Assembly (NCBI RefSeq): GCF_003478995.1
Contig: NZ_QUGI01000011.1
Span: 9,728-46,560, forward strand
DNA: 36,833 bases
From: Pseudoflavonifractor sp. AF19-9AC
GTDB taxonomy: Bacteria; Bacillota; Clostridia; Oscillospirales; Oscillospiraceae
Direction: 5' to 3'
The translations under genes and the position numbers were made by a program. This document shows positions 23,914 through 30,957 of this stretch, one piece after another. The notes beneath the pieces were generated by a model. It was not told where the DNA came from. It worked only from the letters and a program-made list of their open reading frames with translations, and searched no databases. Positions within the stretch are counted from its first letter, which is position 1. Each line of letters opens with the position of its first letter.

Positions 23914-24288
23914 CAAGATTCCCGCAGGGGCAAAATGAGCGAAAAGCGAATTTTGGTACTGCGGTAGAATCTTGCTCTAAAAAACTACCGCTTTCCTCGG
24001 CGGCTCTGGTTTGCGGATATACTGGCTTGCTCCACCAATATAGCGATTGCGGCGGCGTGTTCTGCCCGCTGTTCACCACTACAACGGTGAAAAGGGGGCG
24101 TTTTGGCAAACGCAGCGAAAATTTTTTTATTTTCCCTGTCTGCTCCCTACAACAATCCGGCGGTGTGGTTTGCCAAAGATTTTTGAAAATGGGCGCAAAA
24201 AAAGCAGTAAACCTTTTCAAGATTTACTGCTTATCTTCCGCTGTGATGGGCGGCGGTATTAAATTGTCAGCCGTTTTTCAAATGGAAT
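23914..24288. other. Non-coding stretch upstream of the nested oriT
   Basis: No gene is supported on either strand. Open frames here lack ribosome sites. The region should contain the promoter of the mobC-relaxase pair and the 3' flank of the cargo gene at 24289. Base composition drops towards AT to the right. Confidence 0.4.
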
Positions 24289-24699
24289 TTATCTGCAATC
24301 GCTTTCTTTCCGCTTTCCAATTCCTTTTCTGTAATCTTCCATAATCCTAACGCAATGATCTGCTATCTTTTGCATTCCGAGTTCTTCAAAAAAGGCAATT
24401 TGTATTTTCATCAGTTCTTCACAAACAGTCAACTTCTGCTCATCCATATTGCTAATAGCAAGCCATGGGAACGCTTTATATTTCTTAGTGTCCCCAATGA
24501 GAAAATTGTACCCTATCAACTCATTTTCACGGAAAACGAAATAGAATTGTGGGCCTGAACCTGGAACTGACTTTTCCATAATTTGCTGCATTGTTCTCAC
24601 GCCGCCGTATGCCGGAAAAAAACCTATTCGCTCAAGAGCATTTAATATGTCAATCCTTTTATCTGTGGGTATGTCTCTATAATTGATAATCTGTTCCAT
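24289..24699 (-). CDS. Unknown cargo protein, AT-rich
   Basis: Protein of 136 residues that I cannot assign. It starts MEQIINYRDIPTDKRIDILN and has a middle part, FYFVFRENELIGYNFLIGDT, whose beta pattern resembles acetyltransferase (GNAT-like) folds, followed by a helical end. The ATG at 24699 has AGGG about 9 nt upstream; an ATG at 24714 has no ribosome site. The gene is more AT-rich than its neighbours, so it probably came from another source. It stands alone between the mobilisation and sigma-factor genes. Confidence 0.55.
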   Translation of the reverse strand: MEQIINYRDIPTDKRIDILNALERIGFFPAYGGVRTMQQIMEKSVPGSGPQFYFVFRENELIGYNFLIGDTKKYKAFPWLAISNMDEQKLTVCEELMKIQIAFFEELGMQKIADHCVRIMEDYRKGIGKRKESDCR

Positions 24700-24756
24700 T
24701 TGCTCTACCCTCATTGAAGTTTAATTTGTCAGGCTCTAATTATACAACTTTTCTGT

Positions 24757-24954
24757 TTAGCGGTCAAAGCGGAACTTCAACAGGCTTTCTATCAGTTGCC
24801 TGACGATATGCTCCTGCATATCCGTGTTAATCTGTCCGTCCATTTTCGCACAAGAGCGGACATATCCCGCATAATGGGATAGGACGGCGGCAACAGCTTC
24901 CGGGTCGCCCTCGCTTGCCTTAACGATTGTCTCATAGGGAAGTAGCTGGCTCAT
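24757..24954 (-). CDS. Small helix-turn-helix-type element protein
   Basis: Protein of 65 residues (MSQLLPYETIVKASEGDPEA ... LIESLLKFRFDR), of the Tn916 ORF8-like kind that regularly follows the small sigma factor in Bacillota elements. It is annotated elsewhere as helix-turn-helix domain; function unknown. The ATG at 24954 lies inside the sigma-factor gene (23-bp overlap), so the two are expressed together. Confidence 0.7.
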   Translation of the reverse strand: MSQLLPYETIVKASEGDPEAVAAVLSHYAGYVRSCAKMDGQINTDMQEHIVRQLIESLLKFRFDR

Positions 24955-25390
24955 AGGACAAACCCTCCAACTCTGCCCGTAGCCGCCGTAAAATCATCTG
25001 AATACGCCGCCCGGTTGTGTTGCCAGCCCGTCCATATCTCCGTCCAATCTCCCTATGCGTCAATCGTTGGAAGTAGTACAAGAAAATGATTTCCTGTTCC
25101 ATCTGTGATAGTGCGGACAGGGCTGCGGCAAGCTCTGGACTTTCCAAAAGCACCATCTGACCACAGACGAAAAGCGGATAGCTGGTCATGCCGGATTGCT
25201 CCGCAAAGTATTTATCTGTGGTACTGAATGGATAGTGTTTTTCTTCTATCAGATATTCAAGCGAGATTTCCCGCTTGCGGCGGCTCCGTATGCTCCGGGC
25301 TGCGTCTATGGCAGCGTGGCGAATAACAGTCTTGCAAAAGGCATCGTGTGTATGCCGGATATGTTCTTGATACTTTTCGTGTTCGGTCAT
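24932..25390 (-). CDS. Element-type sigma-70 family factor
   Basis: Protein of 152 residues. The C-terminal region 4 helix-turn-helix is clear (ALSALSQMEQEIIFLYYFQR, then LTHREIGRRYGRAGNTTGRR). The N-terminal part is shorter than in ECF factors, as in the ORF7-like sigma factors of Tn916 relatives, which control transfer genes. The ATG at 25390 follows AAAGGGGGATTTTCC. It is the first gene of a pair with the 65-residue protein. Confidence 0.82.
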   Translation of the reverse strand: MTEHEKYQEHIRHTHDAFCKTVIRHAAIDAARSIRSRRKREISLEYLIEEKHYPFSTTDKYFAEQSGMTSYPLFVCGQMVLLESPELAAALSALSQMEQEIIFLYYFQRLTHREIGRRYGRAGNTTGRRIQMILRRLRAELEGLSYEPATSL

Positions 25391-25480
25391 GGAAAATCCC
25401 CCTTTCTGAATAATGGCAGAGGGCGGCAGCATCTTGTGCTGTCGCCCTCTTGATTACCGAACAGCAAAGACGGGCGGGGC

Positions 25481-25524
25481 TGTCAACGGCGGCGCATTTG
25501 CGCCGTTCATCTTGACCGTTGACA
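25481..25524. repeat. Cruciform-forming inverted repeat between sigma operons
   Basis: Outer arms TGTCAACGG (25481-25489) and CCGTTGACA (25516-25524) enclose a perfect GGCGCA-TT-TGCGCC hairpin (25491-25504). It sits 24 bp beyond the anti-sigma stop and upstream of the next sigma gene, so it could be a terminator or an operator. No T-run is seen. Confidence 0.7.
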
Positions 25525-25548
25525 GGCTCGGCTGGGTTTGCTATCTGC

Positions 25549-26253
25549 TCACGGCAATTCACTCTCATTGATAGGAATTGCCTCAAGTTCCGTATTCAAA
25601 TTGTTCCAATAAGAGCCGATATCCGCACTTGTGAAATACTTAAAACCGCCTGCTGCTGACTTCAATTCGCCGTTTTTAACCCCATAGCAGGCGTAAATCA
25701 AATCGTAGCTTGTTCCATCTGAGAGGTTAAATCTAAAGCTGGTCACATCTGCTCCGGCAGTTTCCTCAGTCGTTTTGTCTTTTAGGGATAAGCCCTTGAA
25801 CTTATCATACAGGGTCTTTATATCATTTTCAGCAACAACTACTTTCTTTTCTGCTGATTCAGGCACTCCGTCATAGTGGTACATTTCAACGTTTTCGACA
25901 TCTTCAACCTCAAATGGGAAGTCGATTTTGACAGGCTCATAAGCAATGTTTATAGGTAACAGAAAGAGAGCTGTAAAAATTGCAATGATACAAAGAGCGA
26001 TGGAAACGAGAACAGCAATCGTTATCTTTTTTCTGCCTCTCTGCTTTTCTTTTGCCTCATGGCGCATAATAACGCTTTCGCTTTCTTCGTGAAGAACATC
26101 TTCGCTCGTGTGAGAAAGCAATTTCTGATAAATTGCGTTACAGTCAGCACAGGCGTTCAAATGCTCTTTTACCATCTCTGCGCTTGCTTCGCTGCAAGCA
26201 CCGTCAACATACAGCGGAAGAATATCTCGAACAATATCGCATTGTTTACTCAT
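25549..26253 (-). CDS. Zinc-finger anti-sigma factor with membrane anchor
   Basis: Protein of 234 residues, probable anti-sigma partner of the ECF factor encoded just upstream. The N-terminal zf-HC2 domain has CSEASAEMVKEHLNACADC (His and two Cys near residues 32-42). A membrane helix follows (ITIAVLVSIALCIIAIFTAL, about 78-100), then an extracellular domain of about 130 residues with no recognised family. The start ATGAGTAA overlaps the sigma stop, so translation is coupled. AAGGA lies 8 nt before. An ATG 9 bp upstream is possible. No target operon is beside it. Confidence 0.82.
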   Translation of the reverse strand: MSKQCDIVRDILPLYVDGACSEASAEMVKEHLNACADCNAIYQKLLSHTSEDVLHEESESVIMRHEAKEKQRGRKKITIAVLVSIALCIIAIFTALFLLPINIAYEPVKIDFPFEVEDVENVEMYHYDGVPESAEKKVVVAENDIKTLYDKFKGLSLKDKTTEETAGADVTSFRFNLSDGTSYDLIYACYGVKNGELKSAAGGFKYFTSADIGSYWNNLNTELEAIPINESELP

Positions 26254-26731
26254 GCTTTTCATCCATCCTTTCTTGAATTTTTAGCTTTGCACGATGATAA
26301 GTAACTCTCGCCCATGATTCTGTTTTTCCAAAAATTGCAGCGATTTGTGAAAAAGATAGTTCCCCGAATACGCGAAGCTGAAAGACTTCTTTGTATGGTT
26401 CTTCCAAACGGTGAAGAACGAGGTGTATGCGGAACGCCATGTCAGAATCTGCAACTGAGTTCTCAACATTTTCATTTGATGGCAAGTCATTGATTTCACT
26501 CACATCAGCTACTCGCTGACGGCTTCGCATTTCATCATGGTAAAGGTTTTTTGCTATGGAGCAGAGCCATGTCAATTCATCTGACTTACCTTTGAATTGT
26601 GATGTTGTAGAAACAGCCTTATAGAATGTGTTCTGCGTGATTTCCTCTGCTATCTCACGATTTTTGGCAAGAGAAATAGTATACGAGTATACCTGTAAAT
26701 AGTAGGCTTTATAGAGCTTTTCATAGTCCAT
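26246..26731 (-). CDS. ECF-type sigma factor
   Basis: Sigma factor of 161 residues. Region 2 (YSYTISLAKNREIAEEITQN, then TFYKAV and WLCSIAKNLYHDEMR) and region 4 (LEEPYKEVFQLRVFGELSFS, then QIAAIFGKTESWARVTYHRA) are complete. It is the usual partner of a zf-HC2 anti-sigma factor, encoded next with an overlap. I chose the ATG at 26731 (MDYEKLYK), 11 nt after AGGAGG; an ATG at 26740 lies too close to that site. The pair is AT-rich and may be cargo of the nested element. Confidence 0.85.
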   Translation of the reverse strand: MDYEKLYKAYYLQVYSYTISLAKNREIAEEITQNTFYKAVSTTSQFKGKSDELTWLCSIAKNLYHDEMRSRQRVADVSEINDLPSNENVENSVADSDMAFRIHLVLHRLEEPYKEVFQLRVFGELSFSQIAAIFGKTESWARVTYHRAKLKIQERMDEKHE

Positions 26732-27019
26732 ACTTGTCATCACCTCCTTCAGCTTCATAGGTTAGACGGAGAAATCGGAATTTCGTTACAAAGAAGTTTG
26801 AAATTTTTATACCTTTACGCTACTCTTGCTTTCTGCGGACTATTGGTAGACGCGCATTAACGGCAAGCAAAGAGATTGCTGTGTCAGCTTGATATGTTCA
26901 AATGCTAATTAAGTATAGCATACAGCTATGAATTTTTCTATTGCGTTCCCCTGACTTCGGAATAGTGGCAGGACTGGCTGTCTTTGTTTTGCTTTGTGCT
27001 TCTCTACCGTACATGAGCA
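26732..27019. other. Right end region of the nested element
   Basis: No gene is supported. It holds the promoter region of the sigma-factor gene and the right attachment arm, CGTACAT at 27008-27014, next to the TT core. Confidence 0.5.
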
Positions 27020-27144
27020 TTGGAGCCGGGATTGTCGGAACCATAACCTTCCAGCAGGTTCACGACGCCCCACACGCCAAGGCCAGCGCCCAGGGCCACA
27101 ACAAGAGTCTGCAAAGTAGTGATTGCGGAACTGAAAAACTGCAT
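27020..27144 (-). pseudogene. maff2 gene, 5' part (interrupted by the nested element)
   Basis: First 41 codons of a Maff2-family small membrane protein: MQFFSSAITTLQTLVVALGA, then GLGVWGVVNLLEGYGSDNPG and S. The ATG at 27144 follows GGAGGTTTT. At 27020 the sequence runs into the nested element and reads five foreign residues before a stop at 27004. The missing 29 codons are at 17692-17781. Maff2 genes normally lie between virD4 and the VirB6-like gene, exactly where this one was. Its role in transfer is not established. Confidence 0.9.
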
Positions 27145-27210
27145 AAAACCTCCATTCTCCGGGGATTGCCCGGCCATAAAATAAACCGCCGTTTCCGGCG
27201 GCGGGTGGTA

Positions 27211-27227
27211 TGGGACACTTTGTCCCA
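27211..27227. repeat. Dispersed palindrome, copy 10
   Basis: TGGGACACTTTGTCCCA, exact, CTT spacer. It lies between the VirD4 stop (24 bp away) and the maff2 ribosome site. Confidence 0.95.
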
Positions 27228-27251
27228 AAGGAATTGATGGGGGAATCTATC

Positions 27252-29081
27252 TTAAAAGGCGTCCGGGTCGTCCACATCGTCATAGTTGAGGATGTCCTCG
27301 TCCTCTTCCGTGAGAGGGATCGGCTCGTCCACCTGGAACACCTCGCACACCTCGTCCAGACCGGGCCGCCGCCTGCGGCGGATCAGCTTGTCCAGGTCAA
27401 AGGCGTTGCGCTTTTTGTCCGCCTCCGCCGTAAACTTGTAGTTGGGGTGGCGTTTCAGATCGTACTTGGGGGAATAAAACGGCGGCAGGCCCCGGAGCTG
27501 CAGGATGCACTTGTCACCGGGCATGGTGGCAAGCTCGCTGGGGGTCATCAGCTCCCGGCCCAGCCGCTGGGTATTGAGGTTGTAGCTCTCGGACTGGCCC
27601 TTGGAGCGCCCGTCCGTCTGCATATAGATGGTAGCCTTACCCAGCCAGTTTTCCGAGATTTCCTTGATGGTGGAGCTCTCCCGGCCCCCCAGGAATACCA
27701 CGGAATCCATATTGCCTAAGATGGTTTCCGCGTGTTTGTCGTAGATGGCCTTACACTGAGCAAGCTGCTGGTAAAAGAGGGTCAGGCTCACCTCCCGGGA
27801 ACGGATGACGGCCACCAGCTTTTCCAGGTTGGGCACCTGTCCCGTGTTGGCCGCCTCGTCCCACAGCACCCGAACATGGTGGGGCAGGCGGCCCCCATAC
27901 TTGTTGTCTGCCCGCTCACACAACAGGTTGAACATCTGCGAGAACGCCAGCGCCACAAGAAAATTGTAGGTGCTGTCCGTGTCGCTGATGAGGAAGAAAG
28001 CAGCCGTTTTCCGATCTCCCAGCTTGTCCAGCTCCAGCTCGTCATAGGCCATGATCTCCCGGAGCTGGGGGATGTCAAAGGGGGCAAGGCGGGCCCCGCA
28101 GCTTATCAAAATGCTCTTGGCCGTCTTGCCGCTGGCCAGCTTGTACTTCTTATACTGCTTGACGGCAAAGCAATCCGGCTTGCGCTTTTCCAGGCCCTTG
28201 AACATATAGTCCACAGCGTTCATGTAGTCCTCGTCGTTCTCCTTCACCTCCATGCCGGAGATCATGTCCACCAAAGTATTCATGTTTCTGTCCTCCGGCG
28301 GGCCCTCGAAGATGATATAGGCGATGAGGGCGCAGTAGAGCAGGGTCTCGGATTTCGTCCAGAATGGATCGCTCTCCTTGCCCTCGCCCTTGGTGTTGGA
28401 AATGAGGGTGTTGACGAACTTCAAGATGTCCGCCTCGTTGCGGACGTAGGCCAGGGGGTTATAGTGCATGGACTTGGAGAAGTCGATGGAATTGAATACC
28501 TTGATTTTGTACCCCTTCCGCTGGAGAAAGCGCCCTACCTGGGACAAGGTGCCGCCCTTGGGGTCTACCACCACATAGGACGAATGAGCCTGGAGCAGTT
28601 GGGGGGTCAGCCAGAACCGGGTCTTGCCGGAGCCGGACGAGCCCACCACACAGGCGTTGAGGTTGCGGGCGTTGGCGGGGTTTTTGGGCCGGGTGTTCAT
28701 GGTAAGCAGCTCCGTCCCGGTGAGAATGACGTTGTTCTCGAACTTGGGGTCGGTGAAAGGCTTTATATCCTCCGCCGTGCCCCACCGGGCGCTGCCGTAC
28801 TCTTCATCCCGGCGATATTTTTTCGCCTTCTTTGCCTTGGCGTAGACCACCAGCCGGAGCGCCGCAGCCCCGGCGATCCCCACCAGCCAGTCAAAGGGGT
28901 GGAGCCCAGGGGCGAAGTCGGCAAAGGCCGGGCCGATGGTCTGGCCCAGGCCGATGAGTTTATGGGCGAAGTCCGCGCCGGGGGCCAGCCGGTAGGCGGT
29001 GCCGAGTTTCAGAAAGGCCCACAGGATGAACAGATAGGGCAGGTTGGGTAAAAGGATTTTCTTGACGTTACCGATCTTCAC
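27252..29081 (-). CDS. virD4: VirD4/TraG-type coupling protein
   Basis: Membrane ATPase of 609 residues that delivers the relaxase-DNA complex to the channel. Two N-terminal membrane segments (about 11-27 and 62-80) precede Walker A GSSGSGKT (147-154) and Walker B VRVLWDEAAN (about 400). The TraG-type motifs YVVVDPKGGT and LQLRGLPPFYSPKYD are present. The C-terminal tail is very acidic (EEDEDILNYDDVDDPDAF). The start is GTG at 29081 after GGAGGCGGCGC, overlapping the PcfB gene by 14 bp, the usual pairing for this coupling protein and its accessory factor. Confidence 0.93.
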   Translation of the reverse strand: MKIGNVKKILLPNLPYLFILWAFLKLGTAYRLAPGADFAHKLIGLGQTIGPAFADFAPGLHPFDWLVGIAGAAALRLVVYAKAKKAKKYRRDEEYGSARWGTAEDIKPFTDPKFENNVILTGTELLTMNTRPKNPANARNLNACVVGSSGSGKTRFWLTPQLLQAHSSYVVVDPKGGTLSQVGRFLQRKGYKIKVFNSIDFSKSMHYNPLAYVRNEADILKFVNTLISNTKGEGKESDPFWTKSETLLYCALIAYIIFEGPPEDRNMNTLVDMISGMEVKENDEDYMNAVDYMFKGLEKRKPDCFAVKQYKKYKLASGKTAKSILISCGARLAPFDIPQLREIMAYDELELDKLGDRKTAAFFLISDTDSTYNFLVALAFSQMFNLLCERADNKYGGRLPHHVRVLWDEAANTGQVPNLEKLVAVIRSREVSLTLFYQQLAQCKAIYDKHAETILGNMDSVVFLGGRESSTIKEISENWLGKATIYMQTDGRSKGQSESYNLNTQRLGRELMTPSELATMPGDKCILQLRGLPPFYSPKYDLKRHPNYKFTAEADKKRNAFDLDKLIRRRRRPGLDEVCEVFQVDEPIPLTEEDEDILNYDDVDDPDAF

Positions 29082-29544
29082 GCGCCGCCTCCTTCACCCG
29101 TTCCTGCTCACGGTGGGGCTGCTGCCGCACCTGCTCCTGGGCATTTTTGAGCTGCTCCAGGATGGGCGTCTTGTGGGATTTCCCACGGCGCAGCACCAGA
29201 TGGGAATACTCCGAGAAACAGGCGGAAATAGCGTCCGCCTGACCGGATTTGAAGAACAACAGGTATTTTCCCTCTTTGGTCTTGTAGAAAGCGTAGTCCA
29301 CATTCATTTTGCGGGCCACCCGGTCAAAGAGGGCCGGGGCCTCCACGGGGGCGCTGTTCGTGTTTGCGCCGTGGGCCATCAGTTTCCGCACCGTCTGCCT
29401 GCCGTGGGGTGTTTGGTGGGCTTGGTGCGCCTTGCGAATCTGCCGCCCAGCCGCCCGCAGCGCCAGGGCCAGCGTCCGGGTCGTCAGCTTGCCCGCCTTG
29501 AAATAGACCGCTATGGTGCGCCGGGACACTTCCTCGTCTACCAG
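29068..29544 (-). CDS. PcfB-family relaxosome accessory protein (apparent CTG start)
   Basis: Protein of 158 residues of the PcfB/DUF3801 family, which in pCF10 helps dock the relaxase to the coupling protein. Its core is SRRTIAVYFKAGKLTTRTLA, with VARKMNVDYAFYKTKEGKYL and a C-terminal basic helix. The frame from its in-frame stop reads CTG GTA GAC GAG GAA GTG. The CTG (29544) lies 7 nt after a full AGGAGGTGAT-type ribosome site. The later GTG (29529) lies too far from it. The natural reading is a CTG start. It overlaps virD4. Confidence 0.8.
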   Translation of the reverse strand: MVDEEVSRRTIAVYFKAGKLTTRTLALALRAAGRQIRKAHQAHQTPHGRQTVRKLMAHGANTNSAPVEAPALFDRVARKMNVDYAFYKTKEGKYLLFFKSGQADAISACFSEYSHLVLRRGKSHKTPILEQLKNAQEQVRQQPHREQERVKEAAREDR

Positions 29545-29578
29545 TCAATCACCTCCTCCAGATATGACAAAAGCCCCT

Positions 29579-29595
29579 TGGGACAAAGTGTCCCA
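29579..29595. repeat. Dispersed palindrome, copy 11
   Basis: TGGGACAAAGTGTCCCA, exact, AAG spacer. It is 5 bp beyond the ArdA stop and just before the PcfB ribosome site. Confidence 0.95.
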
Positions 29596-29600
29596 TAGGG

Positions 29601-30314
29601 CTACCGCTCCTCCCGCCCCGGCTCCGGGGCGGGCTTGCCGCGCTGGGCAGCGGCCTTGTCGCTCACCTCCTGATAGGCCGCCATCTGTTCGCGGATCGAG
29701 AGCTTGGGCAGAGAAAACACGCGATGTTCGTCCGGGATGTCGTCCAGACCGGAGTAATGCTCCACGAATGAACCGTTATTGTTGATTACATAGCCGCCGG
29801 GGCAGAAAGAACCGCCCTCATTGATCCGGGCGTCCCGCCCGTATGCCTCATAGTCAATGTAGTCCACCAGATGCTCCGGTATCTGGATCGCCTCAAATTC
29901 CTGGAGATACATACGCCCCAGCTCCTCCTCGCTGTCAATGCCTGGGTATAATTCGTAGCAATCCAGGTTTTGCGTCAGATTGATTAAATCTTTGACGCCG
30001 CCGGAAAACTCTCCGCTGAATAGAACCGCCTTGAATTTCTCCAGGTCGCCCTCATCCAGCTCGGAGATCAGGCAGGCCAGATGGTTGAGTTCGTCGATGT
30101 TCTCATACTCGCCCATGTAATCGGTCAGATCGTCTATATCGCTCTCGAAGTCGGTGAGGAAAAATTCCTCATACCGCACCCCGTCCACACCAATACGCTT
30201 AAAAAGAGCCTGCACCTCCTCAGTGGTGGTGGGGAATTTCAGATATTCGCCCACCAGCTCGCCCTCATTGTACTTGCCCAGGTTGGTGACATACGCCTCG
30301 AAAAGTACGTCCAT
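29601..30314 (-). CDS. ardA: Antirestriction protein ArdA
   Basis: DNA-mimic protein of 237 residues that blocks type I restriction in the recipient. The very acidic composition is typical (DFESDIDDLTDYMGEYENID, ISELDEGDLEKFKAVLFSGE), as are AYVTNLGKYNEGELVGEYL near the start and PEHLVDYIDYEAYGRD. The C-terminus has a short extension rich in Ala, Glu and Arg. The ATG at 30314 overlaps the preceding stop by one base (TGATG). Position before pcfB-virD4 fits early expression at transfer. Confidence 0.9.
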   Translation of the reverse strand: MDVLFEAYVTNLGKYNEGELVGEYLKFPTTTEEVQALFKRIGVDGVRYEEFFLTDFESDIDDLTDYMGEYENIDELNHLACLISELDEGDLEKFKAVLFSGEFSGGVKDLINLTQNLDCYELYPGIDSEEELGRMYLQEFEAIQIPEHLVDYIDYEAYGRDARINEGGSFCPGGYVINNNGSFVEHYSGLDDIPDEHRVFSLPKLSIREQMAAYQEVSDKAAAQRGKPAPEPGREER

Positions 30315-30655
30315 CAGCGTTTCCCCTGGCCCTTCACCGTCAAAATGCCCTCCAGGGTGGTGGCGGTGATGCCAAGCCGCTGGGCGATGGCAATATCGTT
30401 TTTCATTTCCTCGGTGACGATATGGCCGCAGACCACCAGCACGCGGGAGCGCCGGAGCAGGTCGCGGCCAATGTCGATGCCGTCCTTGTGCTCCTGGGGC
30501 ACCGGATCGTTGAGGAACAGGGGCAGGAACAGCGCCGGGCAGATGGGGGCATAGCCCGCCTCATAGACGGCCCGGCAATACTGCGCCGCCTGCTCCGCGT
30601 TTTCCGCAATGTCGCCCTTCCAGGGGGCGGTGATATAAGCAAGGGGTCTTTTCAT
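30314..30655 (-). CDS. DUF4406/DUF7768-like nucleoside-binding protein
   Basis: Protein of 113 residues with the start MKRPLAYITAPWKGDIAENA, the pattern RRSRVLVVCGHIVTEEMKND and a Rossmann-like alternation, similar to nucleoside deoxyribosyltransferase-like families (DUF4406, DUF7768) that are common on phages and ICEs. No activity is known for these. The ATG at 30655 follows GGAGGTTTTGCAAC. Its stop overlaps the ardA start, so the two are coupled. Confidence 0.75.
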   Translation of the reverse strand: MKRPLAYITAPWKGDIAENAEQAAQYCRAVYEAGYAPICPALFLPLFLNDPVPQEHKDGIDIGRDLLRRSRVLVVCGHIVTEEMKNDIAIAQRLGITATTLEGILTVKGQGKR

Positions 30656-30717
30656 GTTGCAAAACCTCCGTATTCTATAATGTAGATGTTCCTGTGAATC
30701 GTTCAGCCCACCCCCAT

Positions 30718-30740
30718 CCCCGCCCATTCATGGGCGGGGT
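30718..30740. repeat. GC-rich hairpin beside the large stem-loop
   Basis: CCCGCCCAT-T-CATGGGCGGGG spans about 30719-30739 and lies directly left of the 161-nt imperfect stem-loop. Confidence 0.6.
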
Positions 30741-30744
30741 GTGG

Positions 30745-30905
30745 CTCTGGAGGATATACCCCCGCCGCGCCGCGTGAGATAGCACAGCCGGGGCGGGCCG
30801 TCAAGGGCAAGCCGCCGCAGAGCGGCGGGGCGTTCCGCCCCCTTGACCGCCCACTCCCGCCTGTGCCGGGATAACGGCGGCGACGGGGGATATATACCGC
30901 CAGAG
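30745..30905. repeat. Long imperfect stem-loop (about 160 nt) upstream of the ardA operon
   Basis: The two ends of this non-coding stretch are complementary over most of their length. CTCTGG at 30745-30750 pairs with CCAGAG ending 30905. The GATATACCCCCGCC region pairs with GGGGGATATATACC. GCACAGCCGGGGCGG pairs with CCGCCTGTGC, and CGTCAAGGG pairs with CCCTTGACCG. A smaller hairpin CCGCCG-CAGAG-CGGCGG sits at the tip. There is no open frame with a ribosome site. It could be a structured RNA leader, a single-strand origin or a second transfer site. The function is unknown. Confidence 0.65.
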
Positions 30906-30933
30906 CTCCGGGATAGACGCGCACAAAAGCCCT

Positions 30934-30950
30934 TGGGACAAAGTGTCTCA
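30934..30950. repeat. Dispersed palindrome, copy 12 (one mismatch)
   Basis: TGGGACAAAGTGTCTCA, AAG spacer with one arm mismatch. It is 7 bp beyond the SLH gene's stop. Confidence 0.88.
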
Positions 30951-30957
30951 GGGCTGC

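Larger units (their letters stand above)
17780..27021. mobile_element. Nested mobilisable element (about 9.2 kb) inserted in maff2
   Basis: The ends are defined by the maff2 break. A TT core is present at 17780-17781 and at 27020-27021. Five bases inside each core lies an imperfect inverted repeat, ATGTGCG (17787-17793) and CGTACAT (27008-27014). This suits a large serine recombinase of the TnpX type, encoded at the left end. The content is recombinase, TnpW, DnaC-like ATPase, replisome organiser, relaxase, MobC, oriT-like site, an unknown cargo gene and three sigma or anti-sigma genes. It has no VirB4 or VirD4, so it must borrow a mating channel, possibly that of the ICE around it. None of the 15 palindromes is inside. 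Confidence 0.88.

Noticed and set aside
23759..24220. Upstream extension of the nested mobC frame to a longer protein
   Set aside because: The added residues show no family similarity and cross the oriT-like repeat. The ATG at 23758 has a strong ribosome site and matches MobC starts.
17692..27144. Programmed frameshift or trans-splicing joining the maff2 halves
   Set aside because: The halves are more than 9 kb apart and bracket a complete element with its own recombinase. Simple insertion explains the split.
27004..27228. The 74-residue frame starting MGQSVPYHPP as a gene of its own
   Set aside because: Its first residues are palindrome copy 10 and intergenic DNA. The real start is the maff2 ATG at 27144, and the last five residues are nested-element sequence.
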